64,000 nt of DNA, from contig JAISYK010000007.1 of assembly GCA_031269945.1 (NCBI GenBank), positions 174,255-238,254 of the forward strand. Direction: 5' to 3'. Origin of the DNA: Candidatus Endomicrobiellum calonymphae (GTDB lineage: Bacteria > Elusimicrobiota > Endomicrobiia > Endomicrobiales > Endomicrobiaceae). Position numbers and translations under genes: made by a program. The notes beneath the pieces are model-generated. The model did not search any database and was not told the origin of the DNA. It saw only the letters and a program-made list of their open reading frames with translations. Within the stretch, counting starts at the first letter, position 1. Each line of letters opens with the position of its first letter. Positions 51,301 through 61,908 of the stretch are shown here, piece after piece.

Positions 51301-52461
51301 TTACAATAAACCAACAAATTTATTCATTATCCACGATGTGTCATTAGGACCGCTTGAAGCTTCTGGATGAAATTGTACCGACATAAATGGTTTTGTCTTA
51401 TGCTTTATCCCTTCTACAGAATCATCATTTGCATTTTCAAACCATAATTCCCAACCTGACTGTATAGAGCTTTTTTCAACAGCATATCTGTGATTTTGAC
51501 TAGTCATATATGCTTTTTTATCAGGAATTGAAAAAACAGGTTGATTATGACTTCTATGCCCATGATTAAGTCTTTTAGTTTTAGCTCCAGAAGCTAAAGA
51601 TAACAATTGATGACCTAAACATATTCCTAAAACAGGTTTACCCGAAGCTAAAACATGCTTTTTTATCCTTTCAACTAAATCATCAGTATTTTTAGGATCA
51701 CCTGGCCCATTACTTATAAGCCAACCATCACATTTTACTTCGGAAAAATCACTATCCCATGGGAGAAGTTCAACTTCACAATTTCTTTCCACAAGCATTC
51801 TCAAAATATTCCATTTTGCACCACAATCTATAACAACAATTTTTTTTGACCCATTGCCCATAATCATTTTTTTCGTAGTCGACACGGAAGGCATTAAATT
51901 ATATTTTGATGGATCGACATATTCACTATTCCCAAAATTTTTTAAAAATTTAAACTTATTTTTATTTTGCTGAGTTGCATTTTTAGATATAATTCTTCCG
52001 AAAAGATTTCCGTTGTCCCTTATTATTTGCACTAAATATCGCGTATCAATACCTGCAATTCCAGGGACACCCTGATCTTTCATCCAATTTTCAAGAGAAA
52101 TCCCACTATCGTGATGATGATAACCGTCATAAATATCAGAAACTATAATCCCCTGCGTTTTTATCGATGAGCTTTCATGTCCTTTAGACATAAAAAAATT
52201 CTTATTTTTAAAGTAAGGAATACCGTAATTGCCAATGAGGCAAAAACTAAAAACAAGTATCTGTCCCAAATATGATGGATCCGTCATAGCTTCACTATAT
52301 CCTAACATACCAGTATTAAAAACCATCTCACCACTCACGTTCACATTCGCCCCGATAGAACTTCCTTCAAATTTCATTCCATTTGAAAGTTTAAGGTACG
52401 CTTTTTTATATTCTTTAGTTAAAATTTCCTTTTTTTTACTCACCTCACATTCTCCTAACAC
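51301..52461 (-). CDS. carA: Carbamoyl-phosphate synthase small subunit
   Basis: VFNTGMLGYSEAMTDPSYLGQILVFS, GIAGIDTRYLVQIIRDNG, SNGPGDPKN, KPVLGICLGHQLLSLASGAKTKRLNHGHRSHNQPV, SVQFHPEASSGPNDTSWI. Confidence 0.96.
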   Translation of the reverse strand: MLGECEVSKKKEILTKEYKKAYLKLSNGMKFEGSSIGANVNVSGEMVFNTGMLGYSEAMTDPSYLGQILVFSFCLIGNYGIPYFKNKNFFMSKGHESSSIKTQGIIVSDIYDGYHHHDSGISLENWMKDQGVPGIAGIDTRYLVQIIRDNGNLFGRIISKNATQQNKNKFKFLKNFGNSEYVDPSKYNLMPSVSTTKKMIMGNGSKKIVVIDCGAKWNILRMLVERNCEVELLPWDSDFSEVKCDGWLISNGPGDPKNTDDLVERIKKHVLASGKPVLGICLGHQLLSLASGAKTKRLNHGHRSHNQPVFSIPDKKAYMTSQNHRYAVEKSSIQSGWELWFENANDDSVEGIKHKTKPFMSVQFHPEASSGPNDTSWIMNKFVGLL

Positions 52462-52786
52462 ACATATGCCTCCCCCCCCACTCTAAATTTTTTTCTTATT
52501 CAAACGTATGTCCATTAAAATTTTTACACTTTTTACTTTCGTTTCTAGACAGCTTCAAACGCAAAAAAAACGACACATAACAACATACCACATTTCGCCC
52601 CGTATCCTACATGTAACAATATACACCACGCTAGACATAATTCTTATTTACGTCATGTGGTCTCAATCACTTAATGAAAAATCACAGAAAATCTCAAACC
52701 AACATAATTAAAATTCTCACGGTTGCTTTTTTTATTTATGAACCAAACAAACTGAAAATTAATTTCAAAATTTAACAATTTTATTG

Positions 52787-53548
52787 TTAATAAGTACAGT
52801 ACATATTTAAATAAGGATTCTTATTGACCGCAACGTATTTCGAAAACACCTCTATTTTTAAATTGTCTAATTGCTTATTAAACATTTTTTTATAAAAATT
52901 AATATGTTCCCTTAAAAATAAAATATCTTCATCAGTAACATCAACACTTTTTACAATTTCTTTCCCAAATTTATATTCATCAGGAGATCCATTTAAATAA
53001 ATAACGCCACCATGCATGCCTGTCCCACAAAATCTTCCAATTACATCCTCACCTTTTACAAGATTTAAACCAAGTAAAATGATAACACCACCTGCCATAT
53101 ATTCACCCAAAAAATCACCGGCCTTCCCTCCTATGACAATAACAGGCTTCATTTCTTTATACTCTTTCATATGAATACCAACTCTATAACCAACATTCCC
53201 TTCAACATAAATTTCCCCACCTCGCATAGCATAGCCCAGAGTATCTCCACAATTACCATGAATCACTATTTTCCCATAATTCATAGTATTTCCAACAGCA
53301 TCTTGACTGTTCCCAAACACTTCAATTTCAGCACCATCCATATACGCTGCCATATCGTTTCCCGGAGTACCATAAATCTTTAATTTAGCTTTTTTAGGTA
53401 ACCCCCTACCTATATACCTTTGCCCAAAAACATTTTTCAAAGTAATATCATTGTTATCTGTTTCAATTGAATTATCTATCAAACTATTTAAATCATAATA
53501 ACAAACATTTAAAGCATCTATAGTTTCCATAACTTTGTAACCTGACAC
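52787..53548 (-). CDS. Glutamate synthase alpha-subunit domain 3 (GXGXG/GlxC-like) protein
   Basis: GRGLPKKAKLKIYGTPGNDMAAYMDGAEIEVFGNSQDAVGNTMNYGKIVIHGNCGDTLGYAMRGGEIYVEGNVGYRVGIHMKEYKEMKPVIVIGGKAGDFLGEYMAGG (GXGXG repeats). Confidence 0.92.
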   Translation of the reverse strand: MSGYKVMETIDALNVCYYDLNSLIDNSIETDNNDITLKNVFGQRYIGRGLPKKAKLKIYGTPGNDMAAYMDGAEIEVFGNSQDAVGNTMNYGKIVIHGNCGDTLGYAMRGGEIYVEGNVGYRVGIHMKEYKEMKPVIVIGGKAGDFLGEYMAGGVIILLGLNLVKGEDVIGRFCGTGMHGGVIYLNGSPDEYKFGKEIVKSVDVTDEDILFLREHINFYKKMFNKQLDNLKIEVFSKYVAVNKNPYLNMYCTY

Positions 53549-53675
53549 ACACCCTTTTATATCTAAACAAACATTCGCGCTTTAAAAAAATCTCAAGAAT
53601 TAAATTATTTTTCAAAACCACTACACCAATATTTATTCCCATAATGCACAAATATGACAATATAAACGTATCAGA

Positions 53676-54950
53676 TTAATATCCCCCATTACAGTCAAAT
53701 ATTTTTTTTGTTCTTTCTTCTGCAGAATATACGTTAAACCCAATATCTTTTGAAGTTATGTCATATGCAAGAGCTGAAAGGTTAGTCTTATCATTTATAA
53801 GAGATGTATATATCCCGGCTCTTTGATTATCATTAATAAGAACAAATCCTATTAAATTGTCATTAAAAATATTTAATTTGTGCAATTTATTTTTCGTTGA
53901 ATCTACAAAAACACCGCTCGATCTGGAATCACTTATGACACCAGCTGAAATAAGTTGCAACCCAAAAAATGAAATTGAATTCATTGCAAAAATCTTGGGG
54001 GCTTTTATCTTTGCCCCAGTCATGTTAAACCCCGCTATTTCTCCTTGATTTGAAGCATTAGGCCATAAAGCAAAAACTCTATTATTCTCACTTGAAAACA
54101 AATCCAAAGACTCAACACAATCTCCAGCTGCATAAACGTCCTTTATTGAAGTTTGCATATATTCGTCCACAACTATCCCTCTCAAAGTATTTATGCCAGC
54201 TTCTTTTGCAAGAACAACATTTGGACGAACCCCAACAGCAACTACTAAAATGTCGCAATCAAAAGTTTCTCCATTTGAAAGAGTAACTTCACTTACACTG
54301 CTCTTGCCTTGAACTTCACAAATACTCATCTGAAGCTTGAAATTAATAAATTTTTGTTCTATATGTTCTTGTATAATATCAGCTTCAGACTTATCTAAAA
54401 CCGATGCCATGACCCTATCAGCTAAATCCACAACTGTTATACTTGCAACTTGTCCAAATAAACCTTCAGATGCTTTCAACCCTACAAGTCCTGCACCCGC
54501 GATGACAACTTTTGAATTCCCAGTTATTTTCTCCTTAAGCCTTATACTATCTTTATAAGTCAAAAAGGTAAAAACATTTTTTTGCCTATTAAAATCCAAA
54601 TTCTTAATTAATGGGATAAATGGACTACTACCAGTAGCAATAAGCAGCTTATCGTAACTAATTCTTTCACCTAAACTCGTAAGAACTTCTTTCTTCACCG
54701 TGTCTATTTTCTTTGCTTTAGTATCCAAAAGTACCTTTATGTTCTTAGATTTATAAAATTCTTCGTTACGATAATAAATATTCTCAGGCTTTACTTGTCC
54801 ACTTAAATAATAAGAAATTAAAGGTCTCCCATAAAAATTAAACTCTTCATCCGAAATTATTTTTATACTACTCGTTTTATCATTTGCTCTTATAGCAACA
54901 GCTGCGTTTACTCCTGCAGCACCATTCCCTATTATTAAGTATTTTTTCAT
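53676..54950 (-). CDS. FAD/NAD(P)-dependent pyridine nucleotide-disulfide (NADH oxidase/rubredoxin reductase-like) oxidoreductase
   Basis: YLIIGNGAAGVNAAVAIRANDK, LLIATGSSPFIP, VVIAGAGLVGLKASEGL, DILVVAVGVRPNVVLAKEAGI, DVYAAGDCVES. Confidence 0.92.
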   Translation of the reverse strand: MKKYLIIGNGAAGVNAAVAIRANDKTSSIKIISDEEFNFYGRPLISYYLSGQVKPENIYYRNEEFYKSKNIKVLLDTKAKKIDTVKKEVLTSLGERISYDKLLIATGSSPFIPLIKNLDFNRQKNVFTFLTYKDSIRLKEKITGNSKVVIAGAGLVGLKASEGLFGQVASITVVDLADRVMASVLDKSEADIIQEHIEQKFINFKLQMSICEVQGKSSVSEVTLSNGETFDCDILVVAVGVRPNVVLAKEAGINTLRGIVVDEYMQTSIKDVYAAGDCVESLDLFSSENNRVFALWPNASNQGEIAGFNMTGAKIKAPKIFAMNSISFFGLQLISAGVISDSRSSGVFVDSTKNKLHKLNIFNDNLIGFVLINDNQRAGIYTSLINDKTNLSALAYDITSKDIGFNVYSAEERTKKIFDCNGGY

Positions 54951-55408
54951 TTTAGTGCCCTTGCCTCACCTTCATTAAGAAACTTTATAGCTTCATTAGG
55001 ACAATTTTCAACACAAAAAGGTTCACCAAAATCTGCACACAAATCACATTTCGAAACAGATTTACCATCATCATTCTTTTTTATAACACCAAAAGGGCAA
55101 ACTAAGATACACGACAAACAGCCAACACATTTTTCACTATCATTACGCACAATACCTTTATCGTTTTTATACATTGCTCCCGATATACAAGCTTTTATGC
55201 ATTTAGGATTTTTGCAATGACGACACTGCAACGCAAAATATGAAATATTATTAGGACCCAAAACTTCTTCAACAATTATTGCGGAAGTTATATTTTTCCG
55301 CTTATGAGCTTTCACTACATCTTTTGACTTAAAACGGGCCGTTCTACAATAAACCTCACATAACCTACACCCTAAACATCTGCTTTCGAACGCATAAATC
55401 TTTTTCAT
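54947..55408 (-). CDS. 4Fe-4S ferredoxin, DmsB/HycB-like electron-transfer subunit
   Basis: CLGCRLCEVYC, CRHCKNPKCIKAC, CVGCLSCILVCPFGVI, CDLCADFGEPFCVENCP cysteine motifs; 4 bp overlap with the downstream oxidoreductase. Confidence 0.93.
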   Translation of the reverse strand: MKKIYAFESRCLGCRLCEVYCRTARFKSKDVVKAHKRKNITSAIIVEEVLGPNNISYFALQCRHCKNPKCIKACISGAMYKNDKGIVRNDSEKCVGCLSCILVCPFGVIKKNDDGKSVSKCDLCADFGEPFCVENCPNEAIKFLNEGEARALK

Positions 55409-55576
55409 ATTTCCCTCTTACTTTCGTCCTTGCCAAATCAAACATAAAACACTCCCCTGCCTTTCACTTTCATTTATTAAGCCAATATCTTTTTATCTTA
55501 TAGTGATAAAAATATATTCAAATGAACAAAAAAAACTATTACCCATCTTCTTCCTTTTATAAAAAGTTGAATAATT

Positions 55577-57082
55577 TTATTCTCCTGCATATTTTATGCC
55601 TAACACTTCCAACTCCTTTTCATTTAAATCTACACCTCTAAGCATAAGTCTATTGCCCCTTAGACTTTCAATGGCATTAATTCCCATTCCACCAAGAAGT
55701 TCTTGAATTTCATTGTTCCATGCAGAAATTAAATTCACAAGTCTTTTATACATAATGTCGGGATTAAGTCTTTTTACAAGTTCGGGATATTGTGTAGCTA
55801 TCCCCCAGTTACACTTGCCGGTGGAACATGAGTGGCACATATGGCAACCCAAGGCTATAACAGCAGCTGAACCTATATAAACAGCATCTGCACCCAAAGC
55901 AATAGCTTTCACTACATCGGAACTATTCCTTATACTCCCAGCAACAATAAGAGAACAATAATTTCTTATACCTTCTTCTCTTAATCTTTGATCTATTGCT
56001 GCCAAAGCTAGCTCAATTGGAATTCCGACATTATTTCTAACTCTAGTAGGAGCTGCTCCAGTTCCCCCACGAAACCCATCGACCACAATAGCATCAGCAC
56101 CAGCTCTTACCACACCTGAAGCTATAGCGGCTGAATTATGAACCGCAGCAATTTTAACAAAAACAGGCTTTTTATAACCTGTAGCTTCTTTTAGCGAAAA
56201 TATAAGTTGCCTTAAGTCCTCTATAGAGTAAATATCATGATGCGGAGCCGGAGAAATAGCATCAGAACCCACAGGTATCATCCTTGTTGCTGAAACATCT
56301 TCTCCCACTTTTTTGCCAGGCAAATGACCACCAATACCAGGCTTTGCACCCTGACCTATTTTAATTTCGATAGCAGCTCCAGCATTCAAATATTCCTTAT
56401 GCACACCGAATCTTCCCGACGCCACTTGAACAATAGTGTTTTTACCATACTTATAAAAATCTTTACTTAACCCCCCTTCGCCGGTATTATAAAATATGCC
56501 AAGCTCTTCTGCAGCTCTGGCAAGAGATTCATGGGCATTCCTTGAAATTGAACCATAACTCATTGCGGAAAACATTACGGGAACTTTTAATTCAATATTC
56601 AGAGGCATTTTTGTTAAAAGTTTGCCATTAGCGTCAAATTTAAGCCTTTCAGGTTTCCTACCTATTACAACTTTCGTTTCCATAGGTTCACGCAATGGAT
56701 CTATAGAGGGATTTGTAACCTGACTTGCATTTAGTAACATCTTATCCCAATAAATAGGAAAAGGCTCGGGATTCCCCATACTCGACAGCAAAACACCCCC
56801 AGTTTGTGATTGTTTATAAATTTCTTTTATCGCTTTGCCATGCCAATTGAAATTTTCTCTAAATTCAAGAGGATATTTTCTTATTACTAAAGCTTTCGTA
56901 GGACAAAGAGTAACACATCTATGACAGTTAACGCACTTTGAATCATCGACGCAAACCACATCATACTCTTCATCATAAAAATGCACCGCATTGGCACACT
57001 GATGCACACATACTTTACACTGAATACATCTATTCCCATTCCTTATTACTTCAAAATCAGGAGTATTAAAATCCAAACTCAT
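55577..57082 (-). CDS. Glutamate synthase, FMN-binding central domain (archaeal-type GltB) with N-terminal 4Fe-4S domain
   Basis: CIQCKVCVHQCANAV, CVNCHRCVTLCPTKAL; SAMSYGSISRNAHESLARAAEELGIFYNTGEGGLS, GQGAKPGIGGHLPGKKVGEDVSATR, VVDGFRGGTGAAPTRVRNNVGIPIELAL. Confidence 0.95.
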   Translation of the reverse strand: MSLDFNTPDFEVIRNGNRCIQCKVCVHQCANAVHFYDEEYDVVCVDDSKCVNCHRCVTLCPTKALVIRKYPLEFRENFNWHGKAIKEIYKQSQTGGVLLSSMGNPEPFPIYWDKMLLNASQVTNPSIDPLREPMETKVVIGRKPERLKFDANGKLLTKMPLNIELKVPVMFSAMSYGSISRNAHESLARAAEELGIFYNTGEGGLSKDFYKYGKNTIVQVASGRFGVHKEYLNAGAAIEIKIGQGAKPGIGGHLPGKKVGEDVSATRMIPVGSDAISPAPHHDIYSIEDLRQLIFSLKEATGYKKPVFVKIAAVHNSAAIASGVVRAGADAIVVDGFRGGTGAAPTRVRNNVGIPIELALAAIDQRLREEGIRNYCSLIVAGSIRNSSDVVKAIALGADAVYIGSAAVIALGCHMCHSCSTGKCNWGIATQYPELVKRLNPDIMYKRLVNLISAWNNEIQELLGGMGINAIESLRGNRLMLRGVDLNEKELEVLGIKYAGE

Positions 57083-58179
57083 TCTTGTTCTCCTTCAAGT
57101 AAAACAACAACTGGCTCTCCACCCCTAGGCGACCACACTCTTTCTGGATTATTGCATATTATTCTTATTGCACTTTCTTCACTCGCAACATAAATTCTAT
57201 TACCTTTTTCAGCAGCAACTAAAGGGCGAAGTTTAATTCTATCGTTTAAAGCTATCATCCCCTTTTCATATCCTAAAATTATTGAAAACGGCCCATTAAC
57301 TAAGGCATTTGCATAAACTGCTCTAATACTTTTTAATTCATTTTTAACTTCTTCGCTTTTTTCTCTTTCAATATCATCCCAAAATGGGGCAGAAACTACT
57401 TTTATAGCTTTTTCAATAGGTAACTTATGTTTTCTCACAAGCATATCAAACAAATATGTTATTACTTCTGTATCTGTCTTCAGTGTACATTTATATCCAT
57501 ACATTTCGACGAATCTTCTGTTGGTATCATAAGAAGATATTTCTCCATTGTGTACAACAGACCAATTGAGTATTGTGAAGGGATGAGCCCCCCCCCACCA
57601 ACCCGGAGTATTTGTAGGAAATCTTCCATGTGCAGTCCACATATGAGCTTCATAAGTATCAAGCATGAAAAACTCACCTATATCTTCAGGGTAACCAACA
57701 CCTTTAAATGTCCCCATATTCTTCCCACTAGAAAAAACATATGCTCCTTCATAATCTGTGTTTATTTTTATAACGCATTTTGACGTAAAATCAGATTCAT
57801 CCACACAATCATCTTTTGATACACATGCTTGTGCTTGTGGACGAACAAAATAACGCCATATCAGTGGTATGTTTACAATACTAAGTACAGGCCTAGTTGG
57901 AATACTTTCTGCCTTTTCAACATCAAAATGTCTTTTGATAAAATTTTCTGTCTGAGCTTTAACACTTAAACTCTCGTAAAATATATGAAGCGCATAAAAA
58001 TCCTTATAACTTGGATAAATACCGTAAGCAGCGAACCCGCCCCCAAGTCCATTTGAACGATCATGCATTAACGCAATGGACTTAATAATTTCTTCTCCAT
58101 TAAATTTATTCCTTTTCCTATCTATTATGCCGCTTATGGCACATCCAGACGGTATTCTTAATTTACCTTCTCTTAACAT
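57079..58179 (-). CDS. Glutamate synthase glutamine amidotransferase domain (GlxB-like); start set at MLREGKLRIPSGCAI
   Basis: CAISGIIDRKRNKFNGEEIIKSIALMHDRSNGLGGGFAAYGIYP, HGRFPTNTPGWWGGAHPFTILNWSVVHNGEISSYDTNRRFVEMYG; GGAGG site upstream. The ORF track extends to 58233. Confidence 0.93.
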   Translation of the reverse strand: MLREGKLRIPSGCAISGIIDRKRNKFNGEEIIKSIALMHDRSNGLGGGFAAYGIYPSYKDFYALHIFYESLSVKAQTENFIKRHFDVEKAESIPTRPVLSIVNIPLIWRYFVRPQAQACVSKDDCVDESDFTSKCVIKINTDYEGAYVFSSGKNMGTFKGVGYPEDIGEFFMLDTYEAHMWTAHGRFPTNTPGWWGGAHPFTILNWSVVHNGEISSYDTNRRFVEMYGYKCTLKTDTEVITYLFDMLVRKHKLPIEKAIKVVSAPFWDDIEREKSEEVKNELKSIRAVYANALVNGPFSIILGYEKGMIALNDRIKLRPLVAAEKGNRIYVASEESAIRIICNNPERVWSPRGGEPVVVLLEGEQE

Positions 58180-58432
58180 TCCTCCCTCCACCAAGCACAC
58201 ACACACAGATACATTTCTTAAAACAAACAGCACTTTGAATTACATATACTTCTTTCTCCCACTAGTAAATTGTAATAAAATATTCAGAAAAAATACAACC
58301 TACTTCATATAGAGTTTTAATGTTTTACTTCTAAATTAAATATCGATAAATAACATTTTTTTATCATGACATTTTCCACTCTTAAGTTTCTGTTTTAATG
58401 TTGATGTATTTATCTTCGAACATAAACAAAAT

Positions 58433-58517
58433 GGGCGAGGAGGGATTTGAACCCTCACGACTCTTGCAAGTCCCAGGATTTTAAGTCCTGTGCGTCTGCC
58501 AATTCCGCCACCCGCCC
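58433..58517 (-). tRNA. tRNA-Leu (anticodon UAA)
   Basis: Minus strand GGGCGGGTGGCGGAATTGGCAGACGCACAGGACTTAAAATCCTGGGACTTGCAAGAGTCGTGAGGGTTCAAATCCCTCCTCGCCC: paired acceptor, long variable arm, anticodon loop CTTAAAA, T-loop GTTCAAATC. 3' CCA is not encoded. Confidence 0.96.
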
Positions 58518-58604
58518 TAACTTAAAAAACGACAAAATAACAATCTTAAGAACCCGCATTGTACTTTGTTTTTATAAAATCTTTTAATCAAAATCAATAT
58601 AACA

Positions 58605-58904
58605 CTAATTTTTTTTTTGATTCAATTTAAATTTTTCCACTTCCTCAGCATAATTAATTTGCAAATTTGAAATTGTTGAATTTAACATTTCTTCTTCTTT
58701 TTTTGTTAAATTATTCATAGTTTTACTACGAAGCGCGAGAAGCATATCAATTGCTATTTTTGCATTTTGCAAATCCACATGTATTTTATCAGAAGCAGAG
58801 CCCTGCATTTTGCCAAGATAACACCAAACTGAAGAAGCAAGCATTGTCATTAGATTTAAAAAATCTGAATCAATATCAAAAGTCTCTCTCTCTATATCTG
58901 ACAT
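58605..58904 (-). CDS. DUF1844 family protein
   Basis: FLNLMTMLASSVWCYLGKM...VDLQNAKIAIDMLLALRSKTMNNLTKKEEEMLNSTISNLQINYAE resembles DUF1844; 99 aa. Confidence 0.8.
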   Translation of the reverse strand: MSDIERETFDIDSDFLNLMTMLASSVWCYLGKMQGSASDKIHVDLQNAKIAIDMLLALRSKTMNNLTKKEEEMLNSTISNLQINYAEEVEKFKLNQKKN

Positions 58905-58912
58905 TTCTGTTC

Positions 58913-60397
58913 CTATGTGAAAAATTTATTTATCGTAACATTTATTCTTCTAACTACCTCTTCTCTGCCCATAATTTCCATCATATGGAATAAACTTGGA
59001 CCTTGTTTCCTTCCAGAAATCGCAACTCTTATAGGATGAAACACTTGAGAAGTTTTAATATTTTTATCCATAGCAAAATGTCTTGCATACTTTTCTAAGG
59101 ATACGGCCGAAAAATCTTGATGATTAGAAAGTCCTATTAAACTTTTAGTCAGCACAAGTTCCGCAACGTTTTTTGACTTTTCAGAGAGCAACACCGTCCG
59201 TATTGCATCTTCCTCATAATCTATGTCTTTAGTAAAAAAAAAGTCTACAAGAGATGGAATATTTTTTAACAATTTTATTTTGTCTCGTTCTAAAAAAATA
59301 GCTTTTTTTAATAATTCAGTATCCCAATTTTTTATTAACTTATCATTACCCGTATAATTTATCCAATCAATAAATAATTCATAAATCTGATCAGAACTCT
59401 TTGAACGAATTTTCTCGCCATTAAGCCATAGCAACTTCGCAGAATCAAAAACTGACGGACTGGCACCACATCTTTCAATAGAAAACTTTTGCTTCATATC
59501 CTCCATCGTAAAAATCTGCTGACTATCCTCAGTAGACCACCCAAGCAACACTAAATAATTTATTAATGCCTCTTGTAAATAACCTTCTTTCCTATACTCC
59601 AAAACAGATATATGTCCATGCCTCTTCGAAAGCCTTGACCCGTCAGAGCCTAAAATCATAGCTAAATGTGCAAACTCAGGCATTTCCCAATTCAAAGCAT
59701 TATAAATATGCATTTGTTTGGGAGTATTTGAGATATGATCATCCCCTCTTAAGACATGAGTTATTTTCATAAGATAATCATCTACCACACACGCAAAGTT
59801 ATATGTAGGCGTACCATTCGCCTTAATAATTACAAAATCATCGAGCAAAAAGTTGTCAAATTTAATTTTACCTCTTATAATATCGTTCAAAACAACAATA
59901 CCTGTATCTGGCATTCTAAACCTGACGACAGGTACTTTGCCTCTTTTTTTTTGTTGTTCTCTTTGTTCGAGCGTGCTGTACCTGCACCTACCATCGTACT
60001 TAGGAGGAAGTTTATTAATCTGTGATTTTTTTCTAATATCGTCAACTTCTTCCGGATCACAATAACAGTAATATGCAAGTTTCCTAGTTACAAGTTCATC
60101 CGCGTACTTTTGATATATTCCTTTTTCTTTGCGCTCCATCTGATAATATGGTGAATATTTTAAATTTTCATTATCTGGCTGTCCCTCATCCCAATCAAGC
60201 TGAAGCCATTTCATGGCATCTAAAATAACTTTTACAGAAGCTTCAGTAGAACGAACTTCATCTGTATCCTCGATTCTCAAAATAAACTTACCTTTCCTAT
60301 TTTTCGCAAAAAGCCAATTAAATAAAGCCGTACGTGCACCTCCAACATGCAAATCACCAGTAGGAGATGGTGCAAACCTAACCCTTACATCAGCCAT
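58913..60397 (-). CDS. gltX: Glutamyl-tRNA synthetase
   Basis: [91 protein letters not shown]. Confidence 0.97.
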   Translation of the reverse strand: MADVRVRFAPSPTGDLHVGGARTALFNWLFAKNRKGKFILRIEDTDEVRSTEASVKVILDAMKWLQLDWDEGQPDNENLKYSPYYQMERKEKGIYQKYADELVTRKLAYYCYCDPEEVDDIRKKSQINKLPPKYDGRCRYSTLEQREQQKKRGKVPVVRFRMPDTGIVVLNDIIRGKIKFDNFLLDDFVIIKANGTPTYNFACVVDDYLMKITHVLRGDDHISNTPKQMHIYNALNWEMPEFAHLAMILGSDGSRLSKRHGHISVLEYRKEGYLQEALINYLVLLGWSTEDSQQIFTMEDMKQKFSIERCGASPSVFDSAKLLWLNGEKIRSKSSDQIYELFIDWINYTGNDKLIKNWDTELLKKAIFLERDKIKLLKNIPSLVDFFFTKDIDYEEDAIRTVLLSEKSKNVAELVLTKSLIGLSNHQDFSAVSLEKYARHFAMDKNIKTSQVFHPIRVAISGRKQGPSLFHMMEIMGREEVVRRINVTINKFFT

Positions 60398-60547
60398 TAA
60401 CTATTCCTTATACACTCGATACGAATCTAGATAGAGAACAATCCGCACAACTAGAAGAAATATACAATTAATCAAAAAAGTACCGGCAACAAAAAAAATA
60501 AAACTTAAATTAAATTAAATAAACACTTTCGCTTTTAGTTTTGTTCA

Positions 60548-61423
60548 CTAATAAATTACCTTATTTAATGAGTATTCAATAATACCAGTGGCTCCGGATC
60601 TTTTTATAGCAGGTATTATTTTTTTTACAGTTTTTTCTTCTAAAACAACCTCTAGGGCAACCCAGTTCTTATCACTCAATTGAGATATTGTAGGTTTTTT
60701 AAGAGCCGGTAGAACAGATACAACTTTTTCTAGAGATCCAATAGGGATATTCATTTTGAGACCTACCATTCCTTCAGAAGCAAGTGCTCCCTTCAAAAGC
60801 ATAGCCATATTCTCCATTTTTTCCCTTTTCCATCTATCATCAAAAGCTTTAGCATTTGTGATGAATCTTGTGGTTGAAACAAGCATTTCATCTATTACTT
60901 TCAATTTATTAGCTCTTAAAGATGACCCTGTCTCAGTAAGCTCAACTACCGCATCAACAAACTTACCAGCTTTTGCCTCTGTTGCTCCCCACGAGAATTC
61001 AATATCTACCCTAACCTTGTTTTTTTTAAAATATTTTTTCGTATAGCTTAAAAGCTCTGTTGCGATACGTTTGCCCTGCAAATCATTCACTGATTTAATT
61101 TTTGAGTCCTCAGGCACAGCTAAAACCCACCTCACGGGTTTGAATCCTGATTTTGCATAATTTAACTCGCATACCTCCTTAACCGTAGCACCACTCTCGC
61201 ATATCCAATCATAACCTGTAATCCCAGCGTCAAAAAAACCATTTTGAACGTATATAGCCATTTCTTGTGAACGCATCAACATTATTTCCAGCTCGTCATC
61301 ATCAGATATCGGATAATATGATCTAGCCGATACATCTATTTTTATACCTGCCCTTCTAAATAATTCAATTGTCGGATCTTGAAGACTTCCTTTCGGAAAC
61401 CCTAATTTCAATTTTTTCATCAC
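60548..61423 (-). CDS. hisG: ATP phosphoribosyltransferase (long-form HisG)
   Basis: [66 protein letters not shown]-terminal regulatory domain ([42 protein letters not shown]). Confidence 0.93.
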   Translation of the reverse strand: MMKKLKLGFPKGSLQDPTIELFRRAGIKIDVSARSYYPISDDDELEIMLMRSQEMAIYVQNGFFDAGITGYDWICESGATVKEVCELNYAKSGFKPVRWVLAVPEDSKIKSVNDLQGKRIATELLSYTKKYFKKNKVRVDIEFSWGATEAKAGKFVDAVVELTETGSSLRANKLKVIDEMLVSTTRFITNAKAFDDRWKREKMENMAMLLKGALASEGMVGLKMNIPIGSLEKVVSVLPALKKPTISQLSDKNWVALEVVLEEKTVKKIIPAIKRSGATGIIEYSLNKVIY

Positions 61424-61428
61424 ATCCC

Positions 61429-61905
61429 TTAATCGGCTTTATCTTTATTAAAATTTTGTAATTTTGATTTCAAATGAGCATACGAAAAAACATAGCCTTT
61501 AAATAAAGGAACTTTAGATTCTATAAAACAAGATACAGTTCTACATATCTTGCCGCTTGATTTATCTAACACATAATTCTCGTAGACCATGATGGGGACT
61601 ATGACATTTGTACACAATATAAGCCAAACGCAAACACTCAACACCAACCCACCAATTTTATCTAAAAAATTCATACACAAAAAATCAACTAATCTTACAA
61701 TAAAACAACCCAATACAATGGTAAGCACCGCGACCACTACAAATGTTAAATATAAGCTTAATCCTTCTCGATACGAATATTTACTTGAAATAAAAGCTGC
61801 TAAAAACCCTGCGAGAATCGTAAAAAAAATTTTTGTAAAACCAACAGACCAACCCACTCTAACTATTACAATTACACCCAATATCAAAAAAATATCTATT
61901 AGCAA
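61429..61905 (-). CDS. CvpA-family membrane protein (putative)
   Basis: 158 aa, four predicted TMs: [44 protein letters not shown]...[43 protein letters not shown], CvpA-like topology. Confidence 0.65.
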   Translation of the reverse strand: MLIDIFLILGVIVIVRVGWSVGFTKIFFTILAGFLAAFISSKYSYREGLSLYLTFVVVAVLTIVLGCFIVRLVDFLCMNFLDKIGGLVLSVCVWLILCTNVIVPIMVYENYVLDKSSGKICRTVSCFIESKVPLFKGYVFSYAHLKSKLQNFNKDKAD

Positions 61906-61908
61906 AAT

